Source: an uncultured Clostridia bacterium (GTDB taxonomy: Bacteria > Bacillota > Clostridia > TANB77 > CAG-508). Taken from it: 9,093 nt of DNA. The stretch spans positions 1 to 9,093 of the forward strand of contig CANRGU010000051.1 of assembly GCA_947630255.1 (NCBI GenBank), in the 5' to 3' direction. A program made the position numbers and the translations under genes. Shown piece after piece: positions 6,172-9,093 of this stretch. The notes below the pieces were generated by a model. That model was not told where the DNA came from. It made no database searches and saw nothing but the letters and a program-made list of their open reading frames with translations. Position 1 is the first letter of the stretch. The number at the start of each line of letters is the position of its first letter.

Positions 6172-6735
6172 TTACTTTAGATTATATTCATTCTTTATTA
6201 TAGTCATTATTATCTGAACTGTTTTTTCTAAATCATCATTTTTTATAACATAATCATATATGCCTATTTTAGATTCCTCATAATCAAATCGATTAAGTCT
6301 TAATTCTATTTCTTTAATACTTGCTTTTTCTACTCTGTGCTCTAATCTTCTTCTTAATTCATCTTTTGGAACTCTTAAAAATATAGTTACTATTTTTATA
6401 TCATCTTTTAATAATTTAAGTAAATTTTCTGTTCCATTAACTTCTATGTCTTTTACAATGATTTTTCCATCTTTTATCTTTTCATTTAATACTTTCTTTG
6501 AAGTTCCATAGTAATGTTCATGGTGAACTGAATATTCATAAAATTCACCTTCGTTAATTTTTTGTTCAAATTCCTCTGTAGTAACAAAGTTATATACTTC
6601 ACCATCAATTTCTCCAGGTCTAGGTAATCTATCAGTATATGAAGGCATTGTTGTTACATTATCCATTCTTTTTAGTAATTCTTTTTTTATTGTATCTTTT
6701 CCTGCTCCTGATACTCCTGATAGTAATACTAACAT
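6172..6735 (-). CDS. gmk: Guanylate kinase, divergent active site
   Basis: Phosphorylates GMP/dGMP to GDP/dGDP with ATP in the cytoplasm. 187 aa against the usual 190-210. Seen: P-loop GVSGAGKDT (7-15), GMP-binding RLPRPGE (36-42), Y48, YGTS (76-79), and the arginine-bearing lid (LRRRLEHR). Three positions depart from the common pattern: Asp14 replaces the Ser/Thr after the P-loop lysine, SYTDR replaces SxTTR, and DIEVNG replaces the usual EIDVQG. Position beside rpoZ and remA supports the assignment. ATG 6735 overlaps the end of rpoZ by 7 bases with AAAGGTGG just upstream, so coupling is likely. A guanylate-kinase-like paralogue with changed substrate is possible but less likely. Confidence 0.87.
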   Translation of the reverse strand: MLVLLSGVSGAGKDTIKKELLKRMDNVTTMPSYTDRLPRPGEIDGEVYNFVTTEEFEQKINEGEFYEYSVHHEHYYGTSKKVLNEKIKDGKIIVKDIEVNGTENLLKLLKDDIKIVTIFLRVPKDELRRRLEHRVEKASIKEIELRLNRFDYEESKIGIYDYVIKNDDLEKTVQIIMTIIKNEYNLK

Positions 6736-6917
6736 TTTACCACCTTTCCTTCTGCAATTTCATTTGCAGCAAGTGTAACTGGTGATTTTTCATTTACTCT
6801 TGTAAGTGGAATGCTTCCTGCAGCAATTTGTCTTGCTCTTTTTGAAGTAACTATTACAAGTTCAAATCTGTTATTAAATATTTCTAATAAATCTGTAACT
6901 GTTGGTTTAATTATCAT
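6729..6917 (-). CDS. rpoZ: RNA polymerase omega subunit
   Basis: Small subunit that helps fold and assemble the beta' subunit of RNA polymerase. 62 aa. Recognised by NRFELVIVTSKRARQIA followed by SPVTLAANEIAEGKV near the C-terminus, the core omega motifs. The start is taken as ATG 6917 rather than ATG 6926, because AAGGAG (6928-6933) is 10 bases from the former and only one base from the latter. The end overlaps gmk by 7 bases. The order remA-rpoZ-gmk is reversed relative to remA-gmk-rpoZ in B. subtilis. Confidence 0.94.
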   Translation of the reverse strand: MIIKPTVTDLLEIFNNRFELVIVTSKRARQIAAGSIPLTRVNEKSPVTLAANEIAEGKVVKC

Positions 6918-6940
6918 TTTTATCATTCTCCTTTATAAAA

Positions 6941-7201
6941 TTAATCTTCATTTTCTTCTTTTCCAAGATCTTTATCTAATCTTGATGCGACTGTTTCTGG
7001 TTGAACAGCTGAAAGTATTACATGTCCAGAATCCATTATTATAACTGCTCTTGTCCTTCTTCCACAAGTTGCATCAACTGCCATTTTTGAATCTTTTGCC
7101 TCTTGCACTAATCTTTTTATTGGTGCTGACTCTGGGCTAACTATTGTTATAACTCTGTTTGCCGAAATAATATTACCAAATCCTATATTTATTAATTGCA
7201 T
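6941..7201 (-). CDS. remA: RemA/DUF370 regulatory protein
   Basis: RemA is a small DNA-binding protein that activates biofilm matrix and osmoprotection genes in B. subtilis. The 86-aa product is nearly collinear with it: INIGFGNIISANRVITIVSP, then SAPIKRLVQEAKD, DATCGRRTRAVIIMDS and HVILSAVQPETVASRL. The final 9 residues (KDLGKEENED region) are an acidic extension. ATG 7201 is chosen because AGGAG (7209-7213) lies 7 bases upstream and the family begins there; an in-frame GTG at 7231 would run through the ribosome binding site. It sits between yicC and rpoZ. The target genes in this organism cannot be inferred. Confidence 0.95.
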   Translation of the reverse strand: MQLINIGFGNIISANRVITIVSPESAPIKRLVQEAKDSKMAVDATCGRRTRAVIIMDSGHVILSAVQPETVASRLDKDLGKEENED

Positions 7202-7219
7202 TTTCTCTCTCCTTTTAAT

Positions 7220-7233
7220 GTGTGTGGACACAC
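7220..7233. promoter_or_regulatory. Small perfect dyad upstream of remA
   Basis: GTGTGTGGACACAC consists of 6-bp perfect arms with a 2-base centre, between the yicC stop and the remA ribosome binding site. The GC content stands out in this AT-rich DNA. It could be a protein-binding dyad or a small mRNA hairpin; no promoter boxes are clear around it. Confidence 0.4.
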
Positions 7234-7239
7234 TTCATT

Positions 7240-8118
7240 TTATTCTATGTTCTGTACCTGTTCACGTATATTTTCTAGCTCTGTTTTTATATCTACAACT
7301 AAATTTGTTATTTCTAAATTATTTGCTTTTGACCCTATTGTATTTGTTTCTCTATTCATTTCTTGTATTAAAAAGTCTAACTTTTTACCAACTGCTATAT
7401 TTTCATTTGTCAAATTTAAAAATTGAGATATGTGGCTTTTAAGTCTTGTTAGTTCTTCTTCCACAGAACATTTATCTGAATAAATTACTACTTCTTGTGC
7501 AAGTCTTGTTTTATCCACAACATCAGTTTTTAATAATTCTTTTATTCTTGATTCTAATTTTACTATATATTCTTCTACAAGTCCAGTAGAAATATTAGAA
7601 ATTTGTTTTATTTTTTCTGAAATATCATTAATTCTTTGTTCTAAATCTTGTTTTATTTTATTTCCTTCTTTTTCTCTCATATCTACAAAGCCTTTTATTG
7701 CTTCATCTACCGCAGTTATTAATTCATTTTCTATTATTTCTGCTGAATCTTCATCTATTATTATATTTAATACATCTGGAAGTTTTGAAATATCCATAAT
7801 GTTAATATTATCAATAATATTTGATTCTTTTGATAGTTTTCTTAATTCGTCTATATATTTTTTTGCAATTTCTGTATTTATTTTTATATTTTTACCTTTG
7901 TCACTATTATTATTAAATGTTACAAACAAGTCTACTTTGCCTCTAGATACCGAATTTAATATTTTTTTTCTTAGTTTTTCTTCTAAATAGCTTAAATTTT
8001 TAGGCGTTTTTATATTAATATCACTAAACCTATTATTAACTGATTTTATTTCTACTAAATATTCTCTTCCCTCATTTTCATATATTGCTCTTCCAAATCC
8101 TGTCATGCTTTTAATCAT
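7240..8118 (-). CDS. yicC: YicC/YloC family endoribonuclease
   Basis: YicC-family proteins are oligomeric endoribonucleases involved in RNA turnover, including small RNAs in E. coli. 292 aa, the standard length. Seen: the diagnostic N-terminus MIKSMTGFGRA, then VEIKSVNNRFSDINIKTP (22-39), SRGKVDLFVTF, and the C-terminal DUF1732 part with EELTRLKSHISQF, GKKLDFLIQEMNRETNTIGSKANN and VVDIKTELENIREQVQNIE. ATG 8118 shares its A with the stop codon of the preceding gene (TAATG), so translation is coupled. Next is remA, as in B. subtilis (yloC-remA). Confidence 0.95.
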   Translation of the reverse strand: MIKSMTGFGRAIYENEGREYLVEIKSVNNRFSDINIKTPKNLSYLEEKLRKKILNSVSRGKVDLFVTFNNNSDKGKNIKINTEIAKKYIDELRKLSKESNIIDNINIMDISKLPDVLNIIIDEDSAEIIENELITAVDEAIKGFVDMREKEGNKIKQDLEQRINDISEKIKQISNISTGLVEEYIVKLESRIKELLKTDVVDKTRLAQEVVIYSDKCSVEEELTRLKSHISQFLNLTNENIAVGKKLDFLIQEMNRETNTIGSKANNLEITNLVVDIKTELENIREQVQNIE

Positions 8119-8765
8119 TATTTTTTTACCGCCCTTCTTGCTTTAGTTTTTTTCTTTCGAGTTTTTATTTTATCTTCTTTAGTTTTAATCCTTTTTGGCT
8201 TTTTTCTTTTATATTTTACTTTTTCTTGTTTACTATCTTCCTCCATTTTTTCTACATCACCATCAGCATTATCTTTTGCTTTTTCTTTTTTTACAATTTC
8301 TTTTACATCACTAATACTGTCCATATATTTATTTCTTATTTTTAATGATATATATATTGATTTTAAAGTATAATATATGGCAATAAATGCAGTTGACAAC
8401 AAATAATTTCTTTTATAGACCTCATCTAATTCAAATATAATGTATGGTAAAAACAAATTAAGCATAGCTATTATTAAAGCCTCTATACCATTTATTGCTA
8501 AATTTTCTTTGTCTTTTCTATACGCAATTTCAAATAATACAATAGCTAATCCTAAAAATAAAAAGCTAAAAACATTTAAAACTATTGACCTAACACTTTT
8601 TACTGAATTATTGCTTCCTAAAATTACAAATATAAAATATGTTATAATAACTATTGCCATTATAATATTAGTAAAAATTTCTTTTTTGATTTTATTTTTT
8701 ACTTCATAAGGCAATTTTGTTTTTTCGCTTATTTCTTTTTCTATATTTTCTATGGTATTTTTCAC
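8118..8765 (-). CDS. Membrane protein with lysine-rich cytoplasmic tail, unknown function
   Basis: 215 aa. Four predicted membrane helices at about 31-49, 61-82, 92-112 and 121-141 are followed by a 60-residue hydrophilic tail. The tail is first mixed-charge (DNADGDVEKMEED) and then extremely basic (KYKRKKPKRIKTK... ARRAVKK). By the positive-inside rule the tail should be cytoplasmic, where it could touch RNA, ribosomes or anionic lipid; this is inference. I recognise no family. The start is GTG 8765, which overlaps the rsmE TAG stop by one base and is served by AGGAGG (8775-8780). The stop overlaps yicC by one base. It is therefore an integral member of the rsmE-yicC operon. Confidence 0.82.
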   Translation of the reverse strand: MKNTIENIEKEISEKTKLPYEVKNKIKKEIFTNIIMAIVIITYFIFVILGSNNSVKSVRSIVLNVFSFLFLGLAIVLFEIAYRKDKENLAINGIEALIIAMLNLFLPYIIFELDEVYKRNYLLSTAFIAIYYTLKSIYISLKIRNKYMDSISDVKEIVKKEKAKDNADGDVEKMEEDSKQEKVKYKRKKPKRIKTKEDKIKTRKKKTKARRAVKK

Positions 8766-9093
8766 TATATATTTCCTCCTAAGTCCCCTAACTCATACAT
8801 TATTATACTAGTTAATACAAATGCTACTGTTTCTGTTCTTAGAATTCTTTTCCCTAATGTTATAACTTTAGAACCATTTTGTTTTAAATATTCAACTTCT
8901 TCTTTATCTAAGCCACCTTCTGGACCAATTATAATTGCAATTTTTAAATGTTTTTTATTCAAACTTTTTATTTTTGATAGTTCACTTTTCAATGTATTAA
9001 ATTCTTCATTTTCATATGCTAGTAATACTATATCATATTCAGATGTCAAATTACAAATATTTTTAATATTTATTACATTATTAATTTTAGGTA
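8765..9093 (-). CDS. rsmE: 16S rRNA m3U1498 methyltransferase, 5' end outside window
   Basis: RsmE is a SPOUT-class methyltransferase that modifies U1498 of 16S rRNA using S-adenosylmethionine. Only the C-terminal 108 residues are visible; the open frame continues to the window edge (PKINNVINIKNICNL... upstream of the TTG at 9049). Full proteins are about 240-250 aa. Seen: VLLAYENE, IIIGPEGGLDKEEV and TLGKRILRTETVAFVLTSIIMYE, which are the knot and AdoMet-binding motifs (GPEGG and LGxRILRTETA). The TAG stop overlaps the next gene by one base. The assignment is secure; the N-terminal PUA-like domain lies beyond the edge. Confidence 0.95.
   Translation of the reverse strand, partial: PKINNVINIKNICNLTSEYDIVLLAYENEEFNTLKSELSKIKSLNKKHLKIAIIIGPEGGLDKEEVEYLKQNGSKVITLGKRILRTETVAFVLTSIIMYELGDLGGNI

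Noticed and set aside
6941..7231. Upstream GTG start for remA at 7231
   Set aside because: It would translate through the AGGAG site and add ten residues absent from RemA homologues.
1..9093. AGG or TGA reassignment
   Set aside because: AGG encodes the conserved Arg in the RemA GRRTRA segment, and TGA ends the coiled-coil gene just before a hairpin; both fit the standard bacterial code.
1..9093. tRNA, rRNA, insertion sequence or prophage content
   Set aside because: No cloverleaf-like or GC-rich RNA segment, transposase motif or flanking inverted repeats were seen on either strand.

Overview
The window is AT-rich, protein-dense DNA from a low-GC Firmicute. It is most likely a clostridial anaerobe, judging by a spore photoproduct lyase with clostridial-looking features, a remA-rpoZ-gmk/priA-def-fmt gene neighbourhood, and strong AGGAGG-type ribosome binding sites. 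TAA, TAG and TGA all serve as stops, and AGG reads as Arg at a conserved RemA position, so the basic code looks like table 11. There are no tRNA or rRNA genes, insertion sequences or CRISPR arrays.

Layout, right to left because most genes are on the minus strand. First comes a tightly packed operon: rsmE (5' end beyond the window), an unknown membrane protein with a lysine-rich tail, yicC, remA, rpoZ and gmk, with 1-7 base overlaps at three junctions. Then comes a separately promoted gene for a coiled-coil protein built on a 21-bp tandem repeat, preceded by a perfect 16-bp inverted repeat that overlaps its predicted -10 box. After a hairpin there is a second operon, priA-def-fmt. A hairpin between convergent genes separates fmt from a plus-strand DUF368 (PopT-like) membrane protein gene. 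Divergent from that gene is splB, which runs off the left edge. The gene set covers transcription and RNA processing (rpoZ, yicC, rsmE), nucleotide supply (gmk), replication restart (priA), and initiator Met-tRNA formylation and deformylation (fmt, def). RpoZ precedes gmk, the reverse of Bacillus subtilis, and coaBC and rsmB are absent from their usual places.

The main discovery candidate is a recurring reading-frame anomaly. DUF368 is broken once and priA twice, and all three breaks are identical in kind. The zero frame meets an in-frame CGG codon followed by A, and skipping one base (+1) reads GGA as a glycine that is highly conserved in the family: PGISSG in DUF368, the Walker A GSGKT of PriA, and the PriA motif GSATPS. 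My scan of every real gene found no other in-frame CGG; about eight more CGG triplets exist but all are out of frame. This is the pattern expected if CGG is unassigned in this organism and CGG-A is decoded as Gly by +1 frameshifting or quadruplet reading. It resembles the AGG-Y = Gly shifts known from Perkinsus mitochondrial cox1. Sequencing or assembly error is the competing explanation and cannot be excluded from the sequence alone.
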